The position numbers were made by a program, and so were the translations under genes. Of a stretch of 64,000 nt of DNA, positions 9,710 through 19,418 are shown piece by piece. This DNA comes from Vibrio crassostreae (lineage in GTDB: Bacteria > Pseudomonadota > Gammaproteobacteria > Enterobacterales > Vibrionaceae). Location: positions 1,550,001 through 1,614,000 of the forward strand of contig NZ_AP025476.1 of assembly GCF_024347415.1 (NCBI RefSeq), given 5' to 3'. Positions within the stretch are counted from its first letter, which is position 1. Each line of letters opens with the position of its first letter. Under the pieces are notes generated by a model. The model made no database searches. It was not told the DNA's origin and saw nothing but the letters and a program-made list of their open reading frames with translations.

Positions 9710-10276
9710 TTAACTGAACAGGTAAGGGAATAATTTACGGCGTTCTTCAGGTGTTAACGACTCAACTCTTGCGATGTTGGTATCAGGAATCGCTTCAGGG
9801 TTAGGGTAGTGCTTCAGCACCTTTTCCATACTCGCTTCACGAATTAAATGATAAACCGGATACGGAGAGCGGTTGGTTAGGTTTTCATCGTCTTCTGGAG
9901 CTGCACCACCAAAGCAATAGTCTGGGTGGAAGGTTGCAACTTGGTAAACACCTTCCCAATCTTCTTGCTTGATCAGCGCTTCAATCCAATCAATGAACAT
10001 GTTGTAGTCGAAAAAATCTTGCAGCATGTTAGGTACAACCACCAAAGTCGTCTCTAATTCCGCGACTGGTGTGTTATCTAACTCTACGAAATGCGTCATG
10101 ATGTCTTGCAACAACACTTCTTCCGTATTTGCTTCACTCACAAAGATCTTAATCTGTTTATTACGTTGTGGCTTGGCTGCGAATGGACACAGGTTTAGGC
10201 CAATAACGACATCGTCTAACCACTGCTTTACTTGGTCGTGGATGATTTGAAGATCTGTGCTTTGAGTGTTCGACAT
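9710..10276 (-). CDS. DUF1415 family protein
   Basis: Conserved cytoplasmic protein of 188 aa. The N-terminal signature VIGLNLCPFA and the later FHPDYCFGG, NLTNRSPYPVYHLIRE and NPEAIPDTN blocks are those of the DUF1415 family. It carries two conserved cysteines (in LCPF and DYCFGG). No catalytic role is established for the family as far as I know. It lies downstream of the MFS gene on the same strand with an 85-base gap and may be cotranscribed. Confidence 0.8.
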   Translation of the reverse strand: MSNTQSTDLQIIHDQVKQWLDDVVIGLNLCPFAAKPQRNKQIKIFVSEANTEEVLLQDIMTHFVELDNTPVAELETTLVVVPNMLQDFFDYNMFIDWIEALIKQEDWEGVYQVATFHPDYCFGGAAPEDDENLTNRSPYPVYHLIREASMEKVLKHYPNPEAIPDTNIARVESLTPEERRKLFPYLFS

Positions 10277-10361
10277 AACAGGTTCCGAAATGAAATTTTT
10301 CGTAGGATATCAGAACGGTCGTTAATCAAAAGCAATAATTGAGTTACAACCTCAGTCGTAC

Positions 10362-11561
10362 TTATGCTTGTGCGAGTTTGGACGCCGATACTTGCTGCTG
10401 TTTTAACTGGTAGACCCAAGCAAATATTGCGACATAGAAGATCGAGCCGCCTGCAATCACGCCATTCCAACCGAACAGTTGCCAGCAATATAGGAGTAAG
10501 AAGCCTCCTAAACTGCCACCTATGTAGTAGTGTACTAAGTAAAGTGCCGTTGCTGTCGCTTTGGCGCTCGGTGCTTTTTGGCTCACCCAAGAGTAGGCAA
10601 GAGTGTGGGCGAAGAATGCACCGCCACTAATCAATAACAAGCCAGCTAACATGAACGGGACTTTATCGACGGCAGAAATTAGCATCCCAATCAGGCTAAT
10701 ACACACGCCCATTAATATACCGTTTAACGGATCAAAGCGAAGTGTCCATTTGTTGGAGAGCTTAGAGCTTACCGTTCCGGCCAAGTAACATAGGAATATA
10801 AGCGAAGCTAAACCCACTGGCACAGAGTGAGGCGCAGATACTAGCCTAAAGCCCATTACCGAATACAGGTTAACGAACAACGCGAAGTTAGCACCACCAA
10901 TCAACATCGCGAGCCACAAGGTACGGTTTCTTAAGTGCATCACAACCGAGCGGTTATGATGAAAGAACAACCCTTTCTGTGGTTTGAAGTTTTGTTGATC
11001 AGGCAATCTAAAGGCGATATAGAGCGCGCCAAGCAAAGATCCGACAACGAAAAACAAAACCGTTGCGTGCCAGTCGAAATAATCCGTAATCAAGCCACCC
11101 AATACACGCCCGAAGATGCCACCTAAAGAATTAGCCGCAATATATCCTCCAATCGCGACTGCGAATGCTTTGGGTGATAACTCTTCGACCATATAGGCAA
11201 CCGCCACGCCCGCAAAAGCAGCGACTGCGATTCCCATGAATGCTCGGGCAATAACAAGTTGCAGTAGAGTGGTTGTGAACACCATGCTCAGCCCGATTAG
11301 CGGGATAGCAAATAAGCTGAACAGAATGATGGGTTTTCGACCGAAGGTTTCAGAAGCGATCGCCCAAGGCACCAAGCTGATGGAAAGCCCAAGTGTTGTC
11401 GCGGCAAACAGCCAGTTGATTTGAGTTTCAGATACTTGGAAGTGCTCCGCCATGTGCGGCAAGATTGGCTGAAAGAGGTAAAGGTTACAGAAAATGATAA
11501 ACGAGCCAATCGCCAATGATTGGGTGATGCGTTTGTATTGAGGACTGCCTTTATCAAACAT
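10362..11561 (-). CDS. MFS transporter, YnfM-like
   Basis: Inner-membrane drug:proton-antiporter-type carrier of 399 aa with about twelve helices. The A-motif region reads SETFGRKPIILF after TM2, and SPKAFAVAIGGYIAANSLGGIFGRVLGG matches YnfM-type transporters. It is divergent from a LysR regulator 110 bases away, the same arrangement as ynfM/ynfL in enterobacteria. Substrate unknown. Expression is likely controlled by that regulator through the dyad at 11631-11667. Confidence 0.85.
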   Translation of the reverse strand: MFDKGSPQYKRITQSLAIGSFIIFCNLYLFQPILPHMAEHFQVSETQINWLFAATTLGLSISLVPWAIASETFGRKPIILFSLFAIPLIGLSMVFTTTLLQLVIARAFMGIAVAAFAGVAVAYMVEELSPKAFAVAIGGYIAANSLGGIFGRVLGGLITDYFDWHATVLFFVVGSLLGALYIAFRLPDQQNFKPQKGLFFHHNRSVVMHLRNRTLWLAMLIGGANFALFVNLYSVMGFRLVSAPHSVPVGLASLIFLCYLAGTVSSKLSNKWTLRFDPLNGILMGVCISLIGMLISAVDKVPFMLAGLLLISGGAFFAHTLAYSWVSQKAPSAKATATALYLVHYYIGGSLGGFLLLYCWQLFGWNGVIAGGSIFYVAIFAWVYQLKQQQVSASKLAQA

Positions 11562-11630
11562 TTACGTTGTGCCTGCACGAGTTAGTAAGCTATTTGTGAA
11601 CAAGTTATCAGTACAAGTGTAATTAAAGAA

Positions 11631-11667
11631 ATATATTAAAAATATCACCTCTATATATTTAATATAT
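11631..11667. promoter_or_regulatory. dyad in the MFS/LysR divergent promoter
   Basis: Perfect arms ATATATTAAA (11631-11640) and TTTAATATAT (11658-11667), ending four bases before the LysR start codon. The position fits autorepression by the LysR protein and control of the MFS gene. AT-rich composition weakens the case. Confidence 0.35.
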
Positions 11668-11671
11668 CGCC

Positions 11672-12544
11672 ATGCTTGAATCAAAACCACTTCGACATTT
11701 TCTGGCTGTTGCGCAGTTTGGTAACTTCACCCAGGCCGCCAAAGCGCTGCATATCGCACAGCCTGCATTGAGTATTTCTATTAAAAAACTCGAACAGACG
11801 CTTGAGTTGATTCTCTTCCGTCGAGGAGATAAATACGTAACATTAACGGAAGAGGGAAAAGTATTGTTCGAACACGCCAAGAGGATTGCTCAACAGTTCG
11901 ATGATGCTCAACTCGCAATGAACGAGTTAAAGGGGTTGGAGAAAGGAGAAGTGCGGTTAGGCGCTCCAAGCATGATGGGCAGTTACTTTTTCCCGCAAGT
12001 CGTGATGGCATTTAAAAGCCAATACCCAAACCTAAAGTTGACCTTGATTGATGCTGGCACCGCATCTATTCGAGAAATGTTGTTAAACGGCGAACTGGAT
12101 ATTGGTGTAATCAACCATGAAAATGTGCCAGATGACCTTGAAACTGACCACCTGTTAAGCTCAGAAATGTTAGCGGTCGTTGGCAAAGATCACCCACTGG
12201 CAACGCAACCATCCATCACCTTTGAAGAGTTTTTTGCTCAAGAGCTGATCATGTTCAAATCAGGCTACTTCCACCGTGATTTTATCGATGCGACTTGTAA
12301 GAAGTACAACCTCGATATGACCATCGCGTTCGAAACCAATTTATTGCCGATGATCCTTTCTATCGTGAAGCGAGAGTTTGCCATTACTGCGCTGCTTAGC
12401 TTAGTTACAGAATATGAGTCAGATGTGGTGGGGCTACCATTTAAAGATCCGGTTAAATTGAATTTGTCTCTAGCTTGGAGAAAAGAAGGTTACTTATCAA
12501 AAGCAGATAGAACCTTTATTGATTTCGTGAAGCAGTATGTGTGA
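11672..12544 (+). CDS. LysR-type regulator of the divergent MFS gene
   Basis: DNA-binding transcription factor with an N-terminal winged helix (residues 1-60; FGNFTQAAKALHIAQPALSISIKKLE) and a periplasmic-binding-protein-like effector domain (from about 90; GEVRLGAPSMMGSYF). The length of 290 aa is standard. The C-terminal half resembles CynR/YnfL-type regulators. No clear ribosome site precedes the ATG, which lies within the dyad region. Target and effector are inferred only from the neighbour. Confidence 0.88.
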   Translation: MLESKPLRHFLAVAQFGNFTQAAKALHIAQPALSISIKKLEQTLELILFRRGDKYVTLTEEGKVLFEHAKRIAQQFDDAQLAMNELKGLEKGEVRLGAPSMMGSYFFPQVVMAFKSQYPNLKLTLIDAGTASIREMLLNGELDIGVINHENVPDDLETDHLLSSEMLAVVGKDHPLATQPSITFEEFFAQELIMFKSGYFHRDFIDATCKKYNLDMTIAFETNLLPMILSIVKREFAITALLSLVTEYESDVVGLPFKDPVKLNLSLAWRKEGYLSKADRTFIDFVKQYV

Positions 12545-12561
12545 TTAAGTCAGATATAAAT

Positions 12562-12606
12562 AAACAAAGCCCGAACATCCTTGGTTGGACATTCGGGCTT
12601 TGTTTG
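12562..12606. terminator. strong bidirectional terminator
   Basis: AAACAAAGCCCGAA and TTCGGGCTTTGTTT form a perfect 14-bp stem with an inner ATCC/GGAC extension. It lies between the convergent LysR and glutaredoxin-like genes. Confidence 0.85.
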
Positions 12607-12631
12607 TAGAAATATAAGTCTCTAGAGCACG

Positions 12632-12868
12632 TTAAGTGTTCTTAGAGTTATACATCTTATCGAAGTTCTTCTGATTCCAGCCGACCATCACCTGATCGCC
12701 GATCTTAAGCACGGGGATAGAACGAGCACCCATCGCTTGCAATTCTTTACGGCCACGCTGCATCTTTGCATTCGTCAGGCGGTAAACAATTTTCTTAGAG
12801 TCTAAATACCTTTGGGCATCTTTACAGTGCGGGCATTTGTCTGCGACGTACAATACAACACGTTTCAT
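12632..12868 (-). CDS. glutaredoxin-like thiol protein
   Basis: Small (78 aa) thioredoxin-fold protein. The active site is CPHC (residues 13-16) in YVADKCPHCKDAQRYL, and the cis-proline loop is ARSIPVLKIGD. The last block, GWNQKNFDKMY, is like NrdH/YruB-type glutaredoxins, in which a G-W or G-F motif ends the sheet. Probably reduces disulfides in the cytoplasm; partner unknown. Monocistronic, convergent with the LysR gene. Confidence 0.85.
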   Translation of the reverse strand: MKRVVLYVADKCPHCKDAQRYLDSKKIVYRLTNAKMQRGRKELQAMGARSIPVLKIGDQVMVGWNQKNFDKMYNSKNT

Positions 12869-13005
12869 TTTTTCATTCTCTTGGTGAATCTCGTTAAAGT
12901 GTAACGAATCCTAGGTGATTAGAAAAGTGTGATCAGTTACACTATGCGGCTCAATTTTCAAGACCACAACGTATTGTCGTGGTGTAACTTGTACGGTCTT
13001 TCAGC

Positions 13006-13503
13006 ATGCATCCTTCTTTACGCTATATTCAAGGCTATCCTAAGCACATTCTTGATCCTGTGACTCAACTTGTCGAGTCGGGTAAATTGGTGCCTTGGTT
13101 TGAAGCTCGCTACCCAAAGAATCATGAAATAAAAAGCGAGAAAGCCCTGTTTGACTATGCGATTGAGATAAAAAATCGCTACATGAAAAAAACACCACCG
13201 ATCAGCAAAGTGATTTACGACGGCAAGATACACCTAATCAATAATGCGTTAGGTCTTCATTCTTACGTTGCGAAGAATCACGGTGGAAAGATCAAATCAA
13301 AGAATGAAATTCGTATTGCCAGTGTTTTTAAAAATGCACCAGAACCTTTACTTAGAATGCTGGTGGTACACGAACTGGCGCATATCAAAGAGAAAGAGCA
13401 CGACAAAGCCTTTTACCAACTATGCTGTCACATGGAACCGGAATATCATCAACTTGAGTTGGATGCCCGTTTATTCATGATGTATTTAGATTTAAAGAAG
13501 TAG
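13006..13503 (+). CDS. YgjP-like (DUF45) zinc metallopeptidase
   Basis: 165 aa ending in a helical zinc site [21 protein letters not shown] plus a third histidine, in the pattern HExxH-x5-H of YgjP/WSS1-like proteins. The upstream [21 protein letters not shown] strand-helix unit is typical of the family. Four bases separate its stop from the rlmF start, so the two are surely cotranscribed. Family members are putative proteases; no substrate is known to me. Confidence 0.8.
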   Translation: MHPSLRYIQGYPKHILDPVTQLVESGKLVPWFEARYPKNHEIKSEKALFDYAIEIKNRYMKKTPPISKVIYDGKIHLINNALGLHSYVAKNHGGKIKSKNEIRIASVFKNAPEPLLRMLVVHELAHIKEKEHDKAFYQLCCHMEPEYHQLELDARLFMMYLDLKK

Positions 13504-13507
13504 CCCA

Positions 13508-14830
13508 ATGAGCCAATCACAAAATAGAAAGACGCTAAGCCTGTCGAAAAACAGTACTTCATCAGCAAAAACAAAAGACAATCAAGCTGATGTTAAGCCA
13601 AGTACAGCTAAGCCAAGCAGCGACAAGCGTATTTCTACAAAGAACACATCAGATAAAAGCCGCAAGAGTAGTGCACCGAAAGGTACGGGCAATAACAAAG
13701 CAAAGCGACCTTTTGCAAAAGATAGCAAAGGGAAGCAGGGCGCGAATAAAGGATCATCAAATAAGGGTTCTTTTAATAAAACGGCTTTTAACAAGAACGC
13801 AGCTCAGAAAAGACGTTCTTCTGAAAAACCTCAAGGTGGATTACACCCAAGAAACCAGCACACTGGTCGTTATGACTTTGAGTTGTTGGTTGCCTCGTTG
13901 CCTGAGCTAAAAGAGCACCTGATCAAGAACCCAGTAGGAGAAGACACCATTAACTTCTCTGATCCATTGGCCGTTAAGCTACTCAACAAAGCTTTGTTAG
14001 CACACCACTACGGCGTTAAACATTGGGATATTCCTGCTGGTTACTTGTGCCCGCCAATTCCTGGCCGTGCAGACTACATTCACAGAGTGGCCGACATCCT
14101 TAATAGCGATGGCCAAGGCGAACCATATAACCACGCGTCTGTGAAAGCATTAGATATTGGGGTTGGTGCAAACTGTATCTACCCGATCATTGGCACCACG
14201 GAATACAAATGGCGTTGCACAGGTACAGATGTTGATCCTGTTTCCATCAAAACAGCGAACTTCATTGCGGAAAGCAACGTTAATCTAAAAGGTAAGATCC
14301 GAGTTCGCCTACAAGCTGACTCTGAATCTATCTTTAAGGGCGTGATTAAGGGTAATGAACGTTACGATGTCACTATTTGTAACCCTCCATTCCATAGCTC
14401 CCTTGAAGAAGCGGAAAAGGGGTCACAACGTAAACTGGATAACCTAGCGGCGAACCGTGCTAAGAAGGCAGGTCAGTCATTTAAGCCAGAAATGAACAAG
14501 AAGCCAGCCAAGCAAAATAAATCAACTAAGCAAGATAAACCAACCTTAAACTTTGGTGGTCAAAAAGCCGAGCTTTGGTGCCCGGGTGGCGAAGCTGCTT
14601 TCATCATGAAAATGGCGAGAGAGAGCCAGCTTTTTGCTACTCAAGTTTTGTGGTTTACGACATTGATCTCTAAGAAAGATAACGTCGATATGGTTCGTTC
14701 AGAGCTGGGTAAGCTACGAGCTAAACAAGTGAAAGTTGTCGAGATGTCGCAAGGCCAGAAGGTGAGTCGTTTTATCGCATGGACCTTTATGGACGATGAA
14801 CAAAGACAAGAGTGGATCGCGCTTAAGTAA
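13508..14830 (+). CDS. rlmF: 23S rRNA (adenine(1618)-N6)-methyltransferase
   Basis: Methylates A1618 of 23S rRNA using S-adenosylmethionine. The SAM-binding motif is [13 protein letters not shown] and the catalytic NPPF motif is in [13 protein letters not shown]. The [15 protein letters not shown] segment that opens RlmF proteins begins only near residue 115. Before it lies a Ser/Lys/Asn-rich, disordered basic region, and a second Lys-rich insert follows NPPF (about residues 318-340). The protein is 440 aa against roughly 310 in E. coli, because of these additions. Coupled to the YgjP-like gene. Confidence 0.93.
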   Translation: MSQSQNRKTLSLSKNSTSSAKTKDNQADVKPSTAKPSSDKRISTKNTSDKSRKSSAPKGTGNNKAKRPFAKDSKGKQGANKGSSNKGSFNKTAFNKNAAQKRRSSEKPQGGLHPRNQHTGRYDFELLVASLPELKEHLIKNPVGEDTINFSDPLAVKLLNKALLAHHYGVKHWDIPAGYLCPPIPGRADYIHRVADILNSDGQGEPYNHASVKALDIGVGANCIYPIIGTTEYKWRCTGTDVDPVSIKTANFIAESNVNLKGKIRVRLQADSESIFKGVIKGNERYDVTICNPPFHSSLEEAEKGSQRKLDNLAANRAKKAGQSFKPEMNKKPAKQNKSTKQDKPTLNFGGQKAELWCPGGEAAFIMKMARESQLFATQVLWFTTLISKKDNVDMVRSELGKLRAKQVKVVEMSQGQKVSRFIAWTFMDDEQRQEWIALK

Positions 14831-14868
14831 CGACTGCACTTAATTAAGATATTAAGTCGAAATTATGA

Positions 14869-14903
14869 ACGGGCTTGTTGTTAACGCAACAAGCCCGTTT
14901 TTT
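14869..14903. terminator. intrinsic terminator after rlmF
   Basis: Perfect 12-bp stem ACGGGCTTGTTG/CAACAAGCCCGT, then TTTTT. Confidence 0.9.
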
Positions 14904-14919
14904 GTGTTTTGCATATTCG

Positions 14920-15687
14920 CTAAGCAGAAAGCAACTCATCTAACTTACTCTGATATTTCTGCTCTAGGGCTTTGTTCCCGGCTTTGTTTTCGAGATCGAC
15001 CAAGATTTGAAGTGATGGAATTTGATAGCCATAACGCTGGTGGAATTTGAATAAACGAAGTCGAGCTTCATTGTAATCGGCTTCACTTACTTCGATTTTA
15101 GAAAGCTGTAATATCGACTTTACTCGATTTGGGTCATGGTCAATGGCGCGAGTGAAGTAGTACTTCGCTTGGTCAGTATTGCCAGCCTTAAATGCGCAAA
15201 ATGCCGCGTTTTCATAACTTGCAGACACCAAGTAGTAGTAGGGTTGGTCGATGGCTCGATTGAAGTACTTGTCGGCTTGTTCGTATTCGCCCTGTTTACA
15301 CAAAAATGTACCGTAGTTGTTCAATACATTACCGTTTCTAGAATCGAGACTGAGTGCTTTGCGGTAAGTGGTTCTCGCTTCGTCTACTTCGCCCACTTGT
15401 TCGTAGTAATGCGCCATTGAAAGTCGAGCACGGTAGTAGCTAGGTGCGTGCTTGATAGCCAGCTCAAGATTTTCACGCGCTCTTACCATATTGCCTTGTC
15501 CCATATAGCCCAAACCTAATTCGATTCGAGATTCAGACATCGCAATAGGATCGCTTTCAATTTTTGGTGGTCCTTCAGTGACAGAGACGCAACCGACCAA
15601 CGAAAGCGAGGTGAGTAGTACCAAACTTGATAACGAAAGGGGGCGGTGCAACGAAATCGGATTTGAGAATGACGGCTTGGCAGGCAT
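14920..15687 (-). CDS. PilF/PilW-like TPR lipoprotein
   Basis: Outer-membrane lipoprotein of the pilotin type that helps assemble type IV pilus secretins. A lipobox LVGC ends the signal peptide, and about four to five TPR units follow. The block NNYGTFLCKQGEYEQADKYF is characteristic of PilF/PilW. AAGGAG precedes the ATG with good spacing. In Vibrio the usual copy sits with rlmN and ispG; here the gene stands alone between rlmF and metA, so it may be a second copy or simply relocated. Not part of the Tad locus 10 kb away. Confidence 0.75.
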   Translation of the reverse strand: MPAKPSFSNPISLHRPLSLSSLVLLTSLSLVGCVSVTEGPPKIESDPIAMSESRIELGLGYMGQGNMVRARENLELAIKHAPSYYRARLSMAHYYEQVGEVDEARTTYRKALSLDSRNGNVLNNYGTFLCKQGEYEQADKYFNRAIDQPYYYLVSASYENAAFCAFKAGNTDQAKYYFTRAIDHDPNRVKSILQLSKIEVSEADYNEARLRLFKFHQRYGYQIPSLQILVDLENKAGNKALEQKYQSKLDELLSA

Positions 15688-15856
15688 GTGAAGCTCCTTA
15701 TGAACACCAACCCATCATATGAAATCAAACCCATTGAAGTGGTAAATCTATTATGGAATGCGACTCAACCACCATAAAAAAACCGCGTCCAATTTGGAGT
15801 CTTATCAACAACCTATTGAACACGGCTTTATGTGTTTGTGAATCGGAAGAGAGAAC

Positions 15857-16798
15857 TTAATCGTCTTTGGTAAAGTTGTCTTCGCTGAAATGCTCCAGAT
15901 CGTAAGGCGTTTGTTGGTAAACGCAGTAGTTTAGCCAGTTAGAGAATAACAAGTGGCCATGACTACGCCAGCTTGCAACAGGCTTGTTGTCTGGATTGTT
16001 GTTCGGGTAATAGTTGATTGGAATAACAGGCTCCATGCCTTCACCTAAATCACGAATGTATTCATTGTGAAGTGTATGGGAGTCGTATTCAGGGTGACCC
16101 GTTACAAACACGTTTCGCTTATCTTTGGTTGCTGCTAGATATACACCCGCAACATCAGAAGTCGCAAGAACATCAAGGTCGGTATGTTCAGCTAAGTACT
16201 CTTGAGAGAAGTCCGCATAGCGAGAGTGCGGTGCCAAAAATGTATCGTCGAAGCCACGCAGAATAGGATGGTATGGGTTATGTATCTCGTGGTTATAAAC
16301 ACCAGACAGCTTCTCTTTACGAGTGCGTTTTGGCAAATCATACAATAACTTCAAACCAGCCTGAGCCGCCCAACATACGTATAGCGTTGAAGTAACGTGC
16401 TTGTTTGCCCATTCCATGATGGTTTTCAGGTGATCCCAGTAGATAACATCTTCAAATTGAACCAAGCCAAGCGGCGCGCCAGTGATGATCAATCCATCAA
16501 AGTTTCTTCCTTTGACCATTTCAAATTGGCGGTAGAAGTTATCAAGGTGTTCAGTCGGTGTGTTTTTGCTCGGTCGGTCATCAATGCGCAGCAGCTCTAC
16601 GTCCACTTGCAATGGGCTGTTTGATAGTAGGCGTAAGAATTGAGTTTCGGTTTCAATCTTCTTCGGCATTAGGTTGAGGATCAAGACTCGAAGTGGACGA
16701 ATTTCCTGTGTCGATGCTCTTGATAACGGCATAACGAAGATGTTTTCTTCACGAAGAACATCGGATGCTGGCAATTGGTCTGGAATGCGAATAGGCAC
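15857..16798 (-). CDS. metA: homoserine O-succinyltransferase
   Basis: First committed step of methionine synthesis: transfers a succinyl (or acetyl) group to homoserine. 313 aa, the usual length. The catalytic cysteine is in [12 protein letters not shown], the histidine in [12 protein letters not shown], and the glutamate two residues later (HPEYD) completes the triad. [18 protein letters not shown] is the N-terminal signature. Acyl choice depends on the residue at the substrate pocket, and I do not assign it. Controlled by MetJ, as shown by the operator array upstream. Confidence 0.95.
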   Translation of the reverse strand: MPIRIPDQLPASDVLREENIFVMPLSRASTQEIRPLRVLILNLMPKKIETETQFLRLLSNSPLQVDVELLRIDDRPSKNTPTEHLDNFYRQFEMVKGRNFDGLIITGAPLGLVQFEDVIYWDHLKTIMEWANKHVTSTLYVCWAAQAGLKLLYDLPKRTRKEKLSGVYNHEIHNPYHPILRGFDDTFLAPHSRYADFSQEYLAEHTDLDVLATSDVAGVYLAATKDKRNVFVTGHPEYDSHTLHNEYIRDLGEGMEPVIPINYYPNNNPDNKPVASWRSHGHLLFSNWLNYCVYQQTPYDLEHFSEDNFTKDD

Positions 16799-16815
16799 AG
16801 CTTTCTCCCTAAGCT

Positions 16816-16847
16816 AGATATGTAGACGTCTATACATCTAAATCTAT
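16816..16847 (-). promoter_or_regulatory. MetJ operator: four tandem met boxes
   Basis: Four contiguous 8-mers, AGATATGT, AGACGTCT, ATACATCT and AAATCTAT. The second is the exact MetJ consensus AGACGTCT. They lie 18-49 bases upstream of the metA start, so MetJ with S-adenosylmethionine should repress metA. Confidence 0.85.
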
Positions 16848-17073
16848 AGTAGTTTGATACGCTTGTCGATATGCAAAATGGATAGATGTAAATTATTTGT
16901 GTTTTCTATCAGAAGCAATCCACGGGCATAGAGGGGAGTCTCATAGCATTCAGTGATTGTCTGAGTCGAGTGTAAGTACTTGGTTTTCGGATATTGAGCA
17001 AAGGCAGTTATCAGAGAAACTCGTTAGTATTTGAGATAAACTTGAGCTTTCGAATTAGCCTGTAAAGTGACAG

Positions 17074-17442
17074 ATGAAGTTAATACTCATTCGAGGGTTG
17101 CCTGGTTCGGGCAAGTCAACAAAAGCCAAAACCTACGATGCGTTACACGTTGAAGCCGATATGTATTATGTGAATGAGCAAGGTGAATATCACTTTGACC
17201 CTAGACAGCTGCAACAGGCACATGAGTGGTGCCAAAACACGGCTGAAAATGGTCTAAAGCAAGGTCTTGATGTCGTGGTCTCAAATACCTTTATTAAGCA
17301 CTGGGAAATGAAGGCTTACCGCCAACTAGCACGCAAATATAAAGCAGAATTGATTATCGAAGTCTGCCGAGAGCAATATGGCACTATTCACGACATCGAA
17401 CCGTCTGTGATTAAGCGTATGTCGAAAGATTGGCAAGAATAG
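17074..17442 (+). CDS. small P-loop kinase/ATPase-like protein
   Basis: A single-domain P-loop protein of 122 aa. Walker A is GLPGSGKST (residues 8-16). HVEADMYYV and VVVSNTFIKHWEM resemble the nucleotide-kinase-like domain of the NEDD4BP2/polynucleotide-kinase group. The usual lid arginines are replaced by KRMSKDW near the end. It is about as short as that fold permits. Substrate unknown. Followed at 78 bases by the DUF3859 gene on the same strand. Confidence 0.75.
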   Translation: MKLILIRGLPGSGKSTKAKTYDALHVEADMYYVNEQGEYHFDPRQLQQAHEWCQNTAENGLKQGLDVVVSNTFIKHWEMKAYRQLARKYKAELIIEVCREQYGTIHDIEPSVIKRMSKDWQE

Positions 17443-17520
17443 CCTCGTTCTTCCTCTGCTTGCATGGCTGTATGGTAAATAGAATTAAATTAATAGAACA
17501 ACTCCAAGGTAACGATTGAA

Positions 17521-17943
17521 ATGGCAAAGCGCTCTGTTGTGGTCGACATGACTTCTTATGGTATCTATTCTACATGGGATTCCAAATCTAAAGATCTTCC
17601 AAAAATCCAAGAGTTCACCACCATCGTTGATGCTGAAATCGACGTGGAGTTTGGCTATATCCTGAATATAAAAAAAGCCAAAGGTGAGAAGATTCGTTAC
17701 TGCATTTATCACCCGAACATCACCACAGACAAAGGTGAAGTGCTCGAACCGTTCGATGGTGAAGAGTATGTCGGCAACAATGATTGGGATTTCTACTTAG
17801 GTGACACTATCTGGGCACCTGTCTCGAACAAACTAGGAAAATGGCGTATGACGGTTGAGCTAAAAGGCAACATCATCGCCGACAAGACATTCGACCTAGT
17901 AGCAAAAGACGAAGGCCAATTCTGGAAGCGTAGGGGGTTTTAG
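17521..17943 (+). CDS. DUF3859-type hypothetical protein
   Basis: 140 aa, all-beta in appearance, no signal peptide or membrane segment. The start SVVVDMTSYGIYSTWDSK and the later DNDWDFYLGDTIWAP-like block fit what I recall as DUF3859; function unknown. A terminator follows directly, so it may share a transcript with the P-loop gene. Confidence 0.65.
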   Translation: MAKRSVVVDMTSYGIYSTWDSKSKDLPKIQEFTTIVDAEIDVEFGYILNIKKAKGEKIRYCIYHPNITTDKGEVLEPFDGEEYVGNNDWDFYLGDTIWAPVSNKLGKWRMTVELKGNIIADKTFDLVAKDEGQFWKRRGF

Positions 17944-17972
17944 GTTCGACCTTCCATGTTCACCTAAACAGC

Positions 17973-18010
17973 AAAAAGCCGAGCATCGTGATGATGTCTC
18001 GGCTTTTTTC
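17973..18010. terminator. bidirectional terminator
   Basis: AAAAAGCCGAG paired with CTCGGCTTTTTT around a CATC/GATG inner stem, between convergent genes. Confidence 0.85.
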
Positions 18011-18051
18011 ATTGTGCTAGATAGAAGTGACTACCTAACTAATGGATTCGA

Positions 18052-19158
18052 TTATTGCGTTACATAAGCCACAACAAACTCAGTTATAGCGACCATGTCT
18101 TTCACTGCAATGTACTCTTCAGTGGTGTGAACTTTCGCCATACCAGTAGAAAGGTTAACTGTTGTTAGGCCTTTCGCGTTGAAGTTGTTTGCATCACTAC
18201 CGCCGCCAGTGCGTTTAGTGTTCGCTGTTACGCCAAGCTTCTCAAACGCTGATTTGATAGAAAGAATGTGCGGGTGATCGTCTGCAATAACGAATGCATC
18301 GTAAGCGCGCGTTGATTCGATTTCTACTTCAGCGCCGAACTGTTTTGCACTCTCTTGGAATGTCGAGATCATGTGTTCAACTTGTGCTGTTAGTTTTTCA
18401 CCGTTTAGAGAGCGAGCCTCAGCCACGACTTTAAGCTCTGGCATTACGATGTTAGTTGCTTGACCGCCTTCAACAATACCCACGTTTGCTGTTGTTTCTT
18501 CATCGATACGAAGCAGGTTCATCTTAGTGATAGCGTCTGCTGCCACTTGAATCGCACTGATGCCTTCTTCTGGTGCTAAACCAGCGTGAGCAGGGCGACC
18601 TTTGATCTTCGCAACGACTTTTTGTTGGCCAGGTGCTGCATTTACGATAGTACCGATCGGACCGCCTGTATCTAGCACAATAGCGTGCTCAGATTGGATG
18701 TAAGACATATCGAAGTTCAGAGAACCGAATAGACCGCCTTCTTCGAATACGGTGAATGCGATTTCAATCGTTTTGTGTGCTTGGCCTTCAGCTTGGATTA
18801 CGCGAACCGCTTCCATGATAGCCGCAATACCAGACTTATCGTCACCGCCTAGGATCGTGTTGCCTTTTGAACGGATGATACCGTCTTCGATGATTGGCTC
18901 AATGCCGATACCTGGCGTTACTGTGTCCATGTGGCAGCTGAATACTGTGCTACCTGGAAGTGTGCCATCTAAACGTGCGTAGATGTTGAAACCGTTCGAT
19001 ACTTCTTCCGGAACTGCCAGTTTGTGTACGTCAAAGCCTAGTTCGCCTAGCTGCTCAGCCAGCGCTTCAGCGATAGCTTTTTCGTTGCGTGATTCACTAT
19101 CGATTTTCACAAGATCACAGAAATGGTTGACTAGACGTTGTTCATTAATTTGGGTCAT
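18052..19158 (-). CDS. M20 family peptidase (PepT-like)
   Basis: A dizinc aminopeptidase of the M20 family, 368 aa. Metal and catalytic motifs: FSCHMDTVTPG (first His and catalytic Asp), ILGGDDKSGIA (bridging Asp), FEEGGLFGS (catalytic and ligand Glu), VLDTGG, and KVHTTEEYI (last His). The GRPAHAGLAPEEG stretch lies in the dimerisation domain. It matches the shorter PepT-like group rather than classical PepT. Cytoplasmic; probably cleaves di- or tripeptides. Monocistronic. Confidence 0.87.
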   Translation of the reverse strand: MTQINEQRLVNHFCDLVKIDSESRNEKAIAEALAEQLGELGFDVHKLAVPEEVSNGFNIYARLDGTLPGSTVFSCHMDTVTPGIGIEPIIEDGIIRSKGNTILGGDDKSGIAAIMEAVRVIQAEGQAHKTIEIAFTVFEEGGLFGSLNFDMSYIQSEHAIVLDTGGPIGTIVNAAPGQQKVVAKIKGRPAHAGLAPEEGISAIQVAADAITKMNLLRIDEETTANVGIVEGGQATNIVMPELKVVAEARSLNGEKLTAQVEHMISTFQESAKQFGAEVEIESTRAYDAFVIADDHPHILSIKSAFEKLGVTANTKRTGGGSDANNFNAKGLTTVNLSTGMAKVHTTEEYIAVKDMVAITEFVVAYVTQ

Positions 19159-19418
19159 TGTTAATTCTCATTATGCTTCCGCTTGTTCGAAAAGAAGCCG
19201 CGGAGGTAGGAACAGGAAAATCACTATAACGCCAATGAGATAGATGATTGTCTGAGTTAAATCAAGAAAGTCGCCTGATTATTCTAATTAATGAGAAAAA
19301 CCCAACTCAGATCCACCGATGCGCAGGATTTTAATCTGTATATCTGTCGGGTATAATGTTTAACCGCTTTGAAAACCCGTCGATAAAATTGGAATGCAAT
19401 CAATAATGGCACTTATAA

